Source: an uncultured Eubacteriales bacterium
GTDB taxonomy: Bacteria; Bacillota; Clostridia; Oscillospirales; Acutalibacteraceae
Direction: 5' to 3'
NCBI GenBank assembly: GCA_951801675.1
Contig: CATONX010000004.1
Coordinates: 62,001 to 126,000 of the forward strand
DNA length: 64,000 bases
The notes beneath the pieces are model-generated. The model ran no database searches and was not told where the DNA came from. It saw only the letters and a program-made list of their open reading frames with translations. The translations under genes were made by a program, and so were the position numbers. Shown here in pieces: positions 1 through 8,939 of this stretch (within the stretch, counting starts at the first letter, position 1; every line of letters begins with the position of its first letter).

Positions 1-2579
1 AAGATGTCGCCCTCTTTGATGTCGTTAAACTTCATCAGGCCGATGCCGCATTCGTAGCCCTGGGCCACTTCCCGCACGTCGTCTTTAAACCGCTTGAGGG
101 AATCGATCTTGTCCTCGGAGATGACGATGCCGTCACGCACCACCCGGATTTCCGACTGGCGGGTAACTTTGCCGTCGAGCACGTAGCAGCCCGCCACCGT
201 GCCCACGTTTGAAATCTTGTACACCGCGCGCACCTCGATGCGGCCCTGGGCCACCTCCCGGTACTTGGGTGCGAGCATTCCCTTCATGGCCGCTTCGATT
301 TCCTCGATGCAGTCGTAAATGATGCGATACAGGCGGATATCCACCCCGTCGCGCTCGGCGTTGGACTGAGCCACCGGGTCGGGACGCACGTTAAAGCCGA
401 CAATGATGGCGTTGGAGGCATTTGCGAGCATCACGTCCGACTCGGACACGGCGCCCACCGCTCCGTGGATCACGCGGACCTTTACCTCATCGTTGGACAG
501 CTTTTCCAGGGACTGGCGCACCGCTTCCACCGAGCCCTGTACGTCCGCCTTGACGATAATGTTGAGCTCCTTCATCTCGCCTTCCTGCATCTGGCTGAAG
601 AGGTTGTCGAGGGTGACCTTCTGGTAGGCGGCGAACTGCTCTTCCTTCATTTCCTGCTTGCGCTGCTCCACCAGTTCTCTGGCGAGCTTCTCGTCGGAGA
701 CGGCGTTGAACACGTCGCCGGCGCTGGGCACTTCCGCAAGGCCCGTGATTTCCACCGGCACGGAGGGTCCGGCTTCCTCGACGCGGTTGCCGCGGTCGTC
801 CACCATGGCGCGCACACGGCCTACCGCCGTACCCGCCACAATCACGTCGCCGGCATGAAGCGTACCGTTTTGCACCAGCACCGTCGCCACCGGGCCACGG
901 CCCTTGTCAAGCCGCGCTTCGATGACCGTGCCTTTGCCCGCCCGGTCGGGGTTTGCTTTGAGCTCCATCATATCCGCCTGGAGAATGATCATTTCCAACA
1001 GGCTGTCGATCCCGGTGCGCTGCTTGGCGGAAACTGGTACACAGATGGTGCTACCGCCCCATTCCTCGGGCACCAGCTCGTATTCGGTCAGCTGCTGCTT
1101 GATGCGGTCCGGATCGGCGCCGGGCTTGTCGATCTTATTGATGGCCACGATGATGGCCACACCTGCGGCCTTCGCGTGGTTGATGGCTTCCACGGTTTGG
1201 GGCATGATGCCGTCGTCCGCCGCCACCACCAGCACGGCGATGTCGGTGACCTGGGCGCCTCTGGCCCGCATGGAGGTAAACGCCGCATGGCCGGGGGTAT
1301 CCAGGAAGGTCACTTCCCGGTCACCCAAGTAAACCCGGTAAGCACCGATGTGCTGGGTAATGCCGCCCGCCTCGGTCGAGGTGACGTTGGCATCGCGGAT
1401 GGCATCGAGCAGAGAGGTCTTGCCGTGGTCCACGTGGCCCATGACCACCACAACCGGCGTTCTGGGCTGGAGGTTGTCATCGGTGTCCTCACTGTCGTCG
1501 ATGATCTGCTCTTCAATGGTGACTACCACTTCCCGCTCGGTCTTGGCATGGAACTCCATGGCGACCAACGTGGCGGTATCAAAGTCAATCTCCTGGTTGA
1601 TGGTGGCCATGACCCCCATCAGCATGAGCTTTTTGATGACCTCGGAGGAGGTGGCCTTCAGCCGTGCGGCCAGCTCGCCTACGGTGATCATCTCCGGGAT
1701 GGTAATGGTCATCTGCTTTTTCTGACGCTCGGCCGCGATTCTCTTGAGACGCTCGGCCTCGGTCTCCCGGCGGGAATTGTATTGCTTGCGGCCCCGGTTA
1801 TAGAACTGGGAACGCTGGGTCAGCTTCTGCTTTTGGACGATGTTGTCCTTCTTGGCGCGGTCGGGCGCCAGCTGCTCGAACTTTTCGTTGTACTTGTCAA
1901 GCTGCACCACCGCGCTGCGGGTATCCACTGTACGGCGTTCACGCGGGCCCTTGATGGGGGCCTGCTGCTGCGGCCGCTGAGGGGGCTGGGCTGCAGCCCG
2001 CTGGCTGGTGGGACGGGGCTGGCCGCCCACCGGGGTAATTCTTCCGCCGGGGCGAGCCTTGCTCTGGCCCTGACCGGCCGGACGAGCCTGGCCGCCGGGC
2101 GCGGGGCCCACGGGGGTAATCCGTCCGCCGGGTCTCGCCTTGCTCTGGCCTTGGCCGGCCGGAGCGGCGGGACGGGCCTGGCCACCGGGCGCAGGCGCTA
2201 CGGGCGTAATCTTTCCGCCGGGGCGGGCCTTGCTTTGGCCCTGAGCGGCCGGAGCGGCAGGCGCCGCGGGAGGCGCAACCGGCGCTTTTGCAGCCGGGGC
2301 CTCGGCGGGTTTCGCCGACTCCTCTTTAAAGACCGGAGTAGGCGCCTGGGCAGGCGCTTCCTTCGGCTCTTCCTTCACGCCGGAGGCAAAGTACTCGTCG
2401 AAGTTCTCTACCTCGCTGTCTTTTGTAAACGTTTCGAACACCACGTCCAGCTCTTCTTCTGTAAGCGCGGTCATGTGCTTTTTGGGTTCCTCAAAATATT
2501 CACCCAACAGGTCCACTACCTGCTTGCTGGGCAGATTGAAATCCTTTGCCACCTCGTGGACTCGGTATTTATTCATCAT
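1..2579 (-). CDS. infB: Translation initiation factor IF-2 (3' end cut by window)
   Basis: IF-2 is the GTPase that places initiator tRNA on the 30S subunit and promotes 70S joining in the cytoplasm. About 859 codons are visible. The order is a short N-terminal helical domain ([13 protein letters not shown]), a Pro/Ala/Gly-rich linker with tandem repeats, then the G domain with P-loop [14 protein letters not shown] and NKID, and domains II to IV running off the left edge at GDI. The ATG at 2579 overlaps the ylxQ stop (ATGA), so the genes are translationally coupled. It is the fifth gene of the rimP-nusA-ylxR-ylxQ-infB operon read from the promoter near 4.9 kb. The normal end, and the rbfA that usually follows, lie outside the window. 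Identification is certain; only completeness is unknown. Confidence 0.97.
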   Translation of the reverse strand, partial: MMNKYRVHEVAKDFNLPSKQVVDLLGEYFEEPKKHMTALTEEELDVVFETFTKDSEVENFDEYFASGVKEEPKEAPAQAPTPVFKEESAKPAEAPAAKAPVAPPAAPAAPAAQGQSKARPGGKITPVAPAPGGQARPAAPAGQGQSKARPGGRITPVGPAPGGQARPAGQGQSKARPGGRITPVGGQPRPTSQRAAAQPPQRPQQQAPIKGPRERRTVDTRSAVVQLDKYNEKFEQLAPDRAKKDNIVQKQKLTQRSQFYNRGRKQYNSRRETEAERLKRIAAERQKKQMTITIPEMITVGELAARLKATSSEVIKKLMLMGVMATINQEIDFDTATLVAMEFHAKTEREVVVTIEEQIIDDSEDTDDNLQPRTPVVVVMGHVDHGKTSLLDAIRDANVTSTEAGGITQHIGAYRVYLGDREVTFLDTPGHAAFTSMRARGAQVTDIAVLVVAADDGIMPQTVEAINHAKAAGVAIIVAINKIDKPGADPDRIKQQLTEYELVPEEWGGSTICVPVSAKQRTGIDSLLEMIILQADMMELKANPDRAGKGTVIEARLDKGRGPVATVLVQNGTLHAGDVIVAGTAVGRVRAMVDDRGNRVEEAGPSVPVEITGLAEVPSAGDVFNAVSDEKLARELVEQRKQEMKEEQFAAYQKVTLDNLFSQMQEGEMKELNIIVKADVQGSVEAVRQSLEKLSNDEVKVRVIHGAVGAVSESDVMLANASNAIIVGFNVRPDPVAQSNAERDGVDIRLYRIIYDCIEEIEAAMKGMLAPKYREVAQGRIEVRAVYKISNVGTVAGCYVLDGKVTRQSEIRVVRDGIVISEDKIDSLKRFKDDVREVAQGYECGIGLMKFNDIKEGDI
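2005..2255 (-). repeat. Tandem GQSKARPGG repeat in the IF-2 linker
   Basis: Within infB the linker repeats the peptide GQSKARPGG(K/R)ITPV three times, at about 2031-2072, 2111-2152 and 2209-2250, each followed by a Pro/Gly stretch ending GGQARP. The DNA copies are similar enough to recombine, so copy number could vary among strains. IF-2 N-terminal linkers are known to be low in complexity and variable in length, so no specific function is inferred. Confidence 0.85.
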
Positions 2580-2902
2580 AACGCAGTTCCTCCTTCATTC
2601 TCGAAGCGGCAAAGCTCCCTGACCTTTTTGGCGAATCCGGCGTCGTTGACCGAAATCACACCCACCCGTTTGCCGATTGCCATGCCGATTTCATCCATAC
2701 TCTGCCCAAGGCGCAGGCATTCCTGCCCCCACTCTTCGCAGACCGATTCGATTCCCGACGCCGAACGGCTTGAAAAATCCCGCGCCAGAAGCACGACCCT
2801 GGTTTCGCCCTTGGCGATGGAGCTTTTCACCGGGTCCATCCCCATGGTGATCTTCCCCGCCCGCCTGGCGATCCCTAACAGGTTAAGCAGCTTATCCTTC
2901 AT
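2576..2902 (-). CDS. ylxQ: YlxQ, L7Ae/L30e-like RNA-binding protein
   Basis: This 108-residue protein of the ribosomal L7Ae/L30e fold is encoded between ylxR and infB, its usual place in Firmicutes. It begins [17 protein letters not shown] and carries the motif [15 protein letters not shown] followed by VVLLARDFS, typical of the family. The in-frame ATG at 2965 is rejected because it lies inside ylxR; the ATG at 2902 overlaps the ylxR stop by 11 bases and starts exactly at the conserved N-terminus. Members bind structured RNA, but the physiological target is not settled. The stop overlaps the infB start. Confidence 0.93.
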   Translation of the reverse strand: MKDKLLNLLGIARRAGKITMGMDPVKSSIAKGETRVVLLARDFSSRSASGIESVCEEWGQECLRLGQSMDEIGMAIGKRVGVISVNDAGFAKKVRELCRFENEGGTAL

Positions 2903-3161
2903 CTGTCGCGATTTCCTCCTCCATCTGGTCGTACACCTGCGGGGAAATGGCACAGGAAAACGCACGCTCCAGCCGTCTGGCCTTTCTGGCCGCCCGCAGG
3001 CACGTCACATCCTTGCACACATAGGCGCCCCGCCCCGGCTTCTTTCCCGTCAGGTCGAGAGAAATCTCGCCCTGTGGGCTTTTCACTACCCGCACCAGCT
3101 CCTTCTTCGGCTTCATCTCGCCGCAGCCGGTGCACATTCGCATGGGAATCTTTTTTTGCAT
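2892..3161 (-). CDS. ylxR: YlxR/RnpM family RNA-binding protein (DUF448)
   Basis: An 89-residue basic protein with the family hallmarks RMCTGCGEMKPKKEL near the N-terminus and GRGAYVC in the middle. In Bacillus subtilis the orthologue, renamed RnpM, binds the RNA of RNase P and modulates its activity; older work links YlxR to transcription control. Here it follows nusA after 48 bases and overlaps ylxQ, the conserved operon order. Function is inferred by family. Confidence 0.94.
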   Translation of the reverse strand: MQKKIPMRMCTGCGEMKPKKELVRVVKSPQGEISLDLTGKKPGRGAYVCKDVTCLRAARKARRLERAFSCAISPQVYDQMEEEIATDEG

Positions 3162-3209
3162 TCGAATACCTCTTGTATCATAAAATCACGGTCAAAAAGA
3201 CCGATTTGG

Positions 3210-4259
3210 TTATTCGCCGTAAAACCCGCTTTCCGGGCGGATGTCGATCTTCCAGCCGGTGAGCTTGGCGGCAAGGCGGGCGTTCTGGCCCTTGTTGCCG
3301 ATGGCCAGGGAAAGCTGCCCGTCGGGCACCGTGGCCTTACAGGCATGCGCGCCGTCCGGATCCACTTCCACATTCAGGACGGTCGCCGGAGAAAGGGCCT
3401 CGGCAATGAACTTGGCAGGATCATCGCTGTACTTGACGATGTCGATCTTCTCGCCGCCCAACTCGTCGACGATCTTGCCGACCCGCACGCCCTTATTGCC
3501 GATGCAGGCGCCCACCGCGTCCACCTTGTCGTCCCGGCTCATGACCGCCAGCTTCGTGCGCGAGCCCGCTTCTCTGGAAACCGCCTTGATTTCCACCGTA
3601 CCGTCGTAAATCTCCGGCACCTCCATCTCAAAGAGGCGCTTAACAAGCCCCGGATGGGTGCGGGAAATGATCGCCTTGGGTCCGCGCTCGGTATCTTTGA
3701 CCTCCACCACGTAGACTTTTACGTGATCGCCCTCGTGCAGCTCCTCGTCGGGCACCTGCTCGTTTTTCATCAGAATCGCTTCCGCCCGGCCGATCTCCAC
3801 CGTCACCGCCCCGGTCTTCGGGTCGATGCGCTGGACCACCGCCGTCACCAGCTCCTGCTGGCGGCTTTGGAACTCCGCCGCAATCTGGCCGCGCTCGGCT
3901 TCCCGAATGCCCTGACGGATGACGTGCTTGGCGGTCTGAGCCGCGATGCGTCCGAACTGCTTGGTTTCCAGCTTCACCCGGACCACGTCGCCCATTTGCG
4001 CCTTCTTCGAGGACTTGCGGGCTTCGTCCAGCAGGATCTCCGTATCCGGGTCCTCTACCTCTTCCACTACCGTCTTTTTCAAATAGACCTCGAACTTGTT
4101 CTTATCCGGGTCCACTTCGATTTCCACATTGTCATGCCCGCCGTAATCGCGCTTGACCGCGATGACGATGGCCGCGTTGATCTTTTCAAGCAGATAATCC
4201 GCCGGAATTCCCTTTTCCTTCTCAAGCAGGCGCAGCGCCTCAAAAAACTCGGTGTTCAT
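3210..4259 (-). CDS. nusA: Transcription termination/antitermination factor NusA
   Basis: NusA binds RNA polymerase and nascent RNA and tunes pausing, termination and antitermination. The 349-residue protein has the N-terminal RNAP-binding domain (residues 1-125), an S1 domain (about 135-200) and two KH domains marked by CIGNKGVRVGKIVDELGG and AIGNKGQNARLAAKLTG. It lacks the C-terminal acidic repeats of the enterobacterial protein, as is normal for Firmicutes. The gene begins 6 bases after rimP stops and shares its transcript. Confidence 0.97.
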   Translation of the reverse strand: MNTEFFEALRLLEKEKGIPADYLLEKINAAIVIAVKRDYGGHDNVEIEVDPDKNKFEVYLKKTVVEEVEDPDTEILLDEARKSSKKAQMGDVVRVKLETKQFGRIAAQTAKHVIRQGIREAERGQIAAEFQSRQQELVTAVVQRIDPKTGAVTVEIGRAEAILMKNEQVPDEELHEGDHVKVYVVEVKDTERGPKAIISRTHPGLVKRLFEMEVPEIYDGTVEIKAVSREAGSRTKLAVMSRDDKVDAVGACIGNKGVRVGKIVDELGGEKIDIVKYSDDPAKFIAEALSPATVLNVEVDPDGAHACKATVPDGQLSLAIGNKGQNARLAAKLTGWKIDIRPESGFYGE

Positions 4260-4265
4260 TTTCCC

Positions 4266-4751
4266 TTAACCTCCAAAATAATCGTCAACCAAACGGCACA
4301 AAGCCGTGTCCTTCAGTGAAAAGCGCTGTACGCCGCCGAGCTCGTCTGTCAGCTCGATCAAACCGTTCTCAAATCCGGTCAGTGTGCCTTTGAATTCCCG
4401 CCTGCCTTCCAAAGGGCGGATCAGGCGCAGATATACCGTTTCTCCCATGCACGCTTCAAAATGAGCGGGCCGGGTCAGCTCCCGTTCAATGCCCGGGGAC
4501 GAAACCTCCAGGCAATAGGATTGCGCAATCGGGTCGGCTTCATCCAAAACCGGGTCGATGACACGCGAGAACGCCTCGCAGTCGTCCAAAGACACGCCGC
4601 CCTCCTTATCGATGAAAATGCGCAGATACCAGGACGCGCCTTCCTTTAAAAAGCGCACGTCCCACAAATCGAGTTCCAGTTTAGCAGCCACCGGCTCGCA
4701 CAGGTTCCAGACCGTGGCGGCCGTGTTGCCGCCGTGGGATGCATTTGCCAT
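4266..4751 (-). CDS. rimP: Ribosome maturation factor RimP (intact copy)
   Basis: RimP assists 30S maturation. The 161-residue product has the N-terminal RimP domain (LWDVRFLKEG, LRIFIDKEGGVSLDDC, VSSPGIERELTR) and a C-terminal SH3-like domain (FKGTLTGFENGLIELTD). The ATG at 4751 is chosen because GGAGG lies 7 bases upstream and the protein then starts at the family N-terminus; a longer frame to 4847 would begin inside the leader hairpin. It is the first gene of the nusA-infB operon. Its first 338 bases are repeated exactly at 5365-5702. Confidence 0.95.
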   Translation of the reverse strand: MANASHGGNTAATVWNLCEPVAAKLELDLWDVRFLKEGASWYLRIFIDKEGGVSLDDCEAFSRVIDPVLDEADPIAQSYCLEVSSPGIERELTRPAHFEACMGETVYLRLIRPLEGRREFKGTLTGFENGLIELTDELGGVQRFSLKDTALCRLVDDYFGG

Positions 4752-4824
4752 AGATTCCTCCAACTCCGCCGCCAAGCCCGGTTCCCGTAGTTTTGGTCCC
4801 CGGTAAAATCGGCGTAATACAAAC

Positions 4825-4853
4825 GAAAGAGCGGGTGCAGCACCCACTCTTTC
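4825..4853 (-). promoter_or_regulatory. Leader hairpin of the rimP-nusA-infB operon
   Basis: The arms GAAAGAGYGGGTG and CACCCRCTCTTTC pair over 13 positions with one wobble around a 3-base loop, between the promoter and rimP. There is no long U-tract, so it is more likely a regulatory or stabilising leader structure than a full terminator. The same hairpin recurs at 5776-5804 in copy 2. Confidence 0.7.
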
Positions 4854-4878
4854 ATCAACGGTTTATTTACAAGTACGT

Positions 4879-4907
4879 ATTATAGCACGTGTCTTTCCGA
4901 TTTACAA
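4879..4907 (-). promoter_or_regulatory. Sigma-A promoter of the rimP-nusA-infB operon
   Basis: TTGTAA and TATAAT are separated by 17 bases and read towards rimP. This leaves a leader of about 120 bases containing the hairpin. Confidence 0.85.
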
Positions 4908-5279
4908 GCCTTTTTTGAAAAAATCCCCATAAAAGCGCATTTCCTTGTACCAAAGAAGGCGTTGGCTTTGCTTTTGTCCTTATTTTCGCCAAAAAACCGG
5001 ATGCACCTTTTTTGAAGGCGATCCGGGCTTTTTCTGAAAAAAGGAATGCCGACCAGATCTTTGGCCAGAAAACCGCTTTTCTGGGATAAAAAGCGGAATC
5101 GTCAGCCACCGACTGGTCGGCAATATGGAGAAGGTACAGCCGCGCCGTTCCAAAATTGGGGATCCTAGAACAAGCGCAACTGTGAAACGTGATGACTAAG
5201 AAGAAAGAAGGAAAATATTGGTTCCCTTGTTCGGTAAACCTAGTATACTGTCTCTCAGTCACACGACGGTCACAAATCG

Positions 5280-5702
5280 TTATTTGTTTTTTATTTTCGG
5301 TCCATATACGAATTTGCCGGTTTGATGGCACGCAAATTGGTATGCAGTTTGACATCGTCGCCCTGGGCGGATCAGGCGCAGATATACCGTTTCTCCCATG
5401 CACGCTTCAAAATGAGCGGGCCGGGTCAGCTCCCGTTCAATGCCCGGGGACGAAACCTCCAGGCAATAGGATTGCGCAATCGGGTCGGCTTCATCCAAAA
5501 CCGGGTCGATGACACGCGAGAACGCCTCGCAGTCGTCCAAAGACACGCCGCCCTCCTTATCGATGAAAATGCGCAGATACCAGGACGCGCCTTCCTTTAA
5601 AAAGCGCACGTCCCACAAATCGAGTTCCAGTTTAGCAGCCACCGGCTCGCACAGGTTCCAGACCGTGGCGGCCGTGTTGCCGCCGTGGGATGCATTTGCC
5701 AT
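5280..5702 (-). pseudogene. Truncated rimP made by the tandem duplication
   Basis: The first 112 codons are identical to intact rimP. At the duplication junction (5365) the frame runs into the duplicated regulator tail out of frame and stops after about 28 foreign residues. The SH3-like C-terminal domain and part of the N-terminal domain are lost. Its promoter, leader and ribosome binding site are intact copies, so a 140-residue chimera could still be made; it might be inert or interfere with RimP. It is called a pseudogene because the conserved domain is broken. Confidence 0.85.
5291..5366 (-). pseudogene. Duplicated 3' fragment of the SARP-like regulator
   Basis: About the last 24 codons and the stop of the regulator at 6242-7459 are repeated here between truncated rimP and the rimP promoter. 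It has no start and is a passive product of the duplication. Confidence 0.85.
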
Positions 5703-6317
5703 AGATTCCTCCAACTCCGCCGCCAAGCCCGGTTCCCGTAGTTTTGGTCCCCGGTAAAATCGGCGTAATACAAACGAAAGAGCGGGTGCAGCACCCACTC
5801 TTTCATCAACGGTTTATTTACAAGTACGTATTATAGCACGTGTCTTTCCGATTTACAAGCCTTTTTTGAAAAAATCCCCATAAAAGCGCATTTCCTTGTA
5901 CCAAAGAAGGCGTTGGCTTTGCTTTTGTCCTTATTTTCGCCAAAAAACCGGATGCACCTTTTTTGAAGGCGATCCGGGCTTTTTCTGAAAAAAGGAATGC
6001 CGACCAGATCTTTGGCCAGAAAACCGCTTTTCTGGGATAAAAAGCGGAATCGTCAGCCACCGACTGGTCGGCAATATGGAGAAGGTACAGCCGCGCCGTT
6101 CCAAAATTGGGGATCCTAGAACAAGCGCAACTGTGAAACGTGATGACTAAGAAGAAAGAAGGAAAATATTGGTTCCCTTGTTCGGTAAACCTAGTATACT
6201 GTCTCTCAGTCACACGACGGTCACAAATCGTTATTTGTTTTTTATTTTCGGTCCATATACGAATTTGCCGGTTTGATGGCACGCAAATTGGTATGCAGTT
6301 TGACATCGTCGCCCTGG
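5365..6317. repeat. Tandem duplication, copy 2 (951 bp plus GG)
   Basis: This copy holds the truncated rimP gene, a second rimP promoter and leader, and the true 3' end of the SARP-like regulator. The absence of visible differences from copy 1, even in non-coding DNA, means either a very recent duplication or an assembly artefact. Confidence 0.95.
5830..5858 (-). promoter_or_regulatory. Duplicated sigma-A promoter before truncated rimP
   Basis: An exact copy of the promoter at 4879-4907 (TTGTAA, 17 bases, TATAAT). The rest of 5703-6241 is the duplicated AT-rich intergenic region, in which I see no gene. With both promoters in series, transcription of the nusA-infB operon could be raised. Confidence 0.8.
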
Positions 6318-7459
6318 TAGGTCTGCATAAAAAAACGCGTGATCCGCTCGAGCACCCCCAGGCCGTCCTCATACCGGCTCAGCGGCAGCATTACCACCAG
6401 CTGGGTGGAACTATAGGTGGACACGACATCGCCGCGCCTGAGCTGACTGCACACGCAGTTTCGCAGAACCGCCATCACGCTCGGAATGGTGCTGGAATCG
6501 GGGAGTTCATCCTCGCGGTCGGTGAAGGTGAACAAAGCGATATAGATACTCTGGCCGGTGCGCAGAATCCAGCGCGCCAACATCCGGTAAATATTTCGGA
6601 ATACGTCGTAGTCGCAGTAAAAGGCGCCCGCACATTGGCTGCTTTCCTGCAAATCTTTCTGAATCACTTGCAAATCCATCTCCAGATTATGTATTTTCCG
6701 GTGAAGGAGCCGGTAAAGCTGTACGGTGGATTCCGACAGCTCCACTCCCAGTTCATTATAAAACGTGTCCCGCAGCCGGTCATAATGGCTGATGGCTTTG
6801 GAAGGATTGCCTGTTTTGTAATATCCGTATAAAAGAGCCTGGTGAACGTCTTCCGACAAGGGGCAATGCAGCACCGCTCTTTCACACACCACCACCACTT
6901 CATCATACCGGCGAAGGGCAATCAGCAGTTCACAAAGATTCAGGACACACTCGTTATAAATCGTGGAATAATACGCGCTTTTGGATACCACCCAGTCCAT
7001 ATAAGACGATTTGGGAAGAAATTCTCCCTGGTAAAGGGCCGCCGCTTCCTGGTAAAGACGAATGCGTTCTTCCTTCGGCAGACGTTCATCGCCTGCTTTT
7101 TTCCAAAGCGTCTCGAATTCCACCGTGTCCATCCAGCAAGGGATGAGGGAATTCCAAACATAGGTGCTTCGTTCAAACTGTATGAAAGATACCTTTTCCC
7201 CTTTCGGTATCAATTCATTGAGCTGCTTGCGCGCTCGATAGACCAAATTTTTCAGTGTGCCCAAGGGGTTTGCAAATTCCTCGTCCCCCCAAAGCGCCTC
7301 CATCAGGTATTCCTGGGAAACGTCCTTGCCACGATGCGCCAGCAGAAATTCAATCAGTGCCCATACTTTTTTGGTGCGCCCGACATTTTCCGTAAGCTCC
7401 TTATCCCCATATCGGATGGAAAAGCCGCCGAACATGCACACCTTCAGATCTTTCTCCAT
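6242..7459 (-). CDS. SARP-like transcriptional regulator with BTAD domain
   Basis: A 405-residue predicted activator. Residues 1-100 form an OmpR-type winged helix (KVCMFGGFSIRYGDKEL, with ALWGDEEFANPLGTLKN as the recognition region). Residues 110-255 form a bacterial transcriptional activation domain of TPR type (EFETLWKKAGD, YQGEFLP). Residues 270-395 resemble a degenerate nucleotide-cyclase fold (RRGDVVSTYSSTQLVVMLP) without a GGDEF motif. The start has AAGGAG upstream. Related proteins in Clostridia often control carbohydrate or surface genes, but no target is shown here. Its 3' end is repeated at 5291-5366. Confidence 0.8.
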   Translation of the reverse strand: MEKDLKVCMFGGFSIRYGDKELTENVGRTKKVWALIEFLLAHRGKDVSQEYLMEALWGDEEFANPLGTLKNLVYRARKQLNELIPKGEKVSFIQFERSTYVWNSLIPCWMDTVEFETLWKKAGDERLPKEERIRLYQEAAALYQGEFLPKSSYMDWVVSKSAYYSTIYNECVLNLCELLIALRRYDEVVVVCERAVLHCPLSEDVHQALLYGYYKTGNPSKAISHYDRLRDTFYNELGVELSESTVQLYRLLHRKIHNLEMDLQVIQKDLQESSQCAGAFYCDYDVFRNIYRMLARWILRTGQSIYIALFTFTDREDELPDSSTIPSVMAVLRNCVCSQLRRGDVVSTYSSTQLVVMLPLSRYEDGLGVLERITRFFMQTYQGDDVKLHTNLRAIKPANSYMDRK

Positions 7460-7527
7460 GGTTTCTCCTTCTCTAAATGGGATCTACCGTATTTTTCATC
7501 CAAGCCTCCCGATTATCAATTGTCTTG

Positions 7528-7555
7528 ATTATACCATACAAGTGAAAAAACTCAA
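7528..7555 (-). promoter_or_regulatory. Promoter of the SARP-like regulator
   Basis: TTGAGT and TATAAT with a 16-base spacer, about 65 bases upstream of the ATG at 7459. Confidence 0.7.
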
Positions 7556-7700
7556 GAATTCTTTCACCTGCGCCTTTTTACTTTTATCGGTCACAAATGG
7601 GACAATTATTCGTGTGCGTTCCTTCCGACTTCCAGTGCAAAACCGGCCTGGTTCCTGCCATTACCCGGCATTTCCTGTACCTTTGTTTCTCTTTGCCTGC

Positions 7701-7740
7701 AAAAGAAAACGGCGCCGCTTCGTAGCGGCGCCTGTTTTCT
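7701..7740 (-). terminator. Terminator after the ech-hyp operon
   Basis: A perfect 9-bp stem GGCGCCGCT/AGCGGCGCC with a TCGT loop is flanked by AAAAC and GTTTTCTTTT, so it can also pair further. It lies 210 bases past the hypE stop. The 7741-7952 stretch between it and hypE shows no convincing gene. Confidence 0.75.
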
Positions 7741-7952
7741 ATGAAAGAAGAAGGAGATGAAAATGAAAAAGCATGTGGTTTGTGAATCTTGTTTTTCCCT
7801 GCGACTATAGAATACCAAAGGGATGTGACGAAACTTTTCAATTCCCGTAAGCAAAGAGAAAACAAAGCATGAATGGAATGTGAAGACGGCAAAAGAACCT
7901 GCGGAAAACAGCTGGTTTTTATCTCTTTCGCACGGGCTCTTTCCTGCCGTTT

Positions 7953-8939
7953 CTAACAGATTCGGGGCAGACCCTCTCCGTAAAGCGCGGGAACCCGTCT
8001 GGTTCCTCCCAGTCTTGTGTTCATCCACACACCGGCTTCGCCGGGCCCTTCCACCCTTCCGATGACCGACGCATGCGCGCAGTACCGCGCCGCTTTCAGC
8101 GCCGCCAAAGCCCGGTCCTCGTCCTGCTTTGCCACCGCTACCACAAACTTTCCTTCATTGCCCATGGTAAGGGGGTCGAGGCCCAGAATGCCGCAGAAGG
8201 CCTCCACTTCTTTTGACACCGGCACAGCCTCTTCCTCCAACCGGATCCCATGGCCCGACTGCTGGGCCCACTCATTTAGTACAGTAGCAAGCCCGCCCCG
8301 GGTTACGTCCCGCATGGCCTTTACCTGCACGCCCGCTTCGAAAAGGGCGGCGACTCCTTCGCAAAGAGGGGCGCAGTCGCTGCGGATTTCATTCTCGATC
8401 CCCATACGCGCACTAAGGATGGCCGCATGATGATCCCCTAACGTTCCCGACAGCAACAGCACGTCCCCTTCCCGGCAATGGTCAGCGCCCAGTTCCCGGT
8501 CTGCAGGGAGAAAACCAACGCCGGCGGTGTTGATATAGACGCCGCCCTTGCCTTCCACCACCTTGGTATCCCCGGCCACCACGCTCACGCCGGCTTCCCG
8601 GGCAGTGTCCGCCATGGAGGCGGCGATGCGCTCGAGCTCCGAAAGCTCCGCCCCTTCCTCCAAAATAAAGCCGCAGGTCAGGTACTTCGGGGTCGCTCCG
8701 CTCATGAGCAGGTCGTTGACCGTACCGCAGACCGAAAGGCGGCCGATGTCCCCGCCGGGGAAAAAGAGGGGGGTGACCACAAAGCTATCGGTAGTGAGTG
8801 CCAAGCGATGCGCGCCCGGCACCACCGCCGCGTCCTCCATTTTCGCAAGAACCGGGTTTTGAAACCGGGACGCAAACACTTGCTCGATCAGGGCGGCGGT
8901 TTCCTGCCCGCCGCTTCCGTGGGCCATCGTGATTTTCAT
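7953..8939 (-). CDS. hypE: Hydrogenase maturation protein HypE
   Basis: HypE takes the carbamoyl group made by HypF on its C-terminal cysteine and dehydrates it to the cyanide ligand of the [NiFe] site. The 328-residue protein starts MKITMAHGSGGQE, has the AIR-synthase-like ATP-binding core (TTDSFVVTPLFFPGGDIG, MRDVTRGGLATVLNE) and ends in the required PRIC with the acceptor cysteine last. An upstream in-frame start lies inside hypD and is rejected. The start overlaps the hypD stop by 4 bases. It is the last gene of the ech-hyp operon. Confidence 0.96.
   Translation of the reverse strand: MKITMAHGSGGQETAALIEQVFASRFQNPVLAKMEDAAVVPGAHRLALTTDSFVVTPLFFPGGDIGRLSVCGTVNDLLMSGATPKYLTCGFILEEGAELSELERIAASMADTAREAGVSVVAGDTKVVEGKGGVYINTAGVGFLPADRELGADHCREGDVLLLSGTLGDHHAAILSARMGIENEIRSDCAPLCEGVAALFEAGVQVKAMRDVTRGGLATVLNEWAQQSGHGIRLEEEAVPVSKEVEAFCGILGLDPLTMGNEGKFVVAVAKQDEDRALAALKAARYCAHASVIGRVEGPGEAGVWMNTRLGGTRRVPALYGEGLPRIC

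Larger units (their letters stand above)
4414..5364. repeat. Tandem duplication, copy 1 (951 bp)
   Basis: Positions 4414-5366 match 5365-6317 base for base with an offset of 951, as far as I could compare by eye. The junction at 5364/5365 shows a 2-base microhomology (GG). Copy 1 contains the 5' 338 bases of the intact rimP, its leader hairpin and promoter, and the last 74 bases or so of the upstream regulator gene. Confidence 0.95.

Noticed and set aside
465-4319. A 1284-codon open frame on the plus strand across infB-nusA-rimP
   Set aside because: It is antisense to certain genes, has a His/Arg/Leu-rich composition typical of GC-rich shadow frames, and no ribosome binding site.
4825-4853. 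The rimP leader hairpin as an intrinsic terminator
   Set aside because: The stem is strong but no run of U follows it, and the operon downstream is essential.
4867-5403. A 178-codon minus-strand frame (and its twin at 5818-6372) between regulator and rimP
   Set aside because: It runs through the rimP promoter, has no ribosome binding site or family, and covers AT-rich intergenic DNA.
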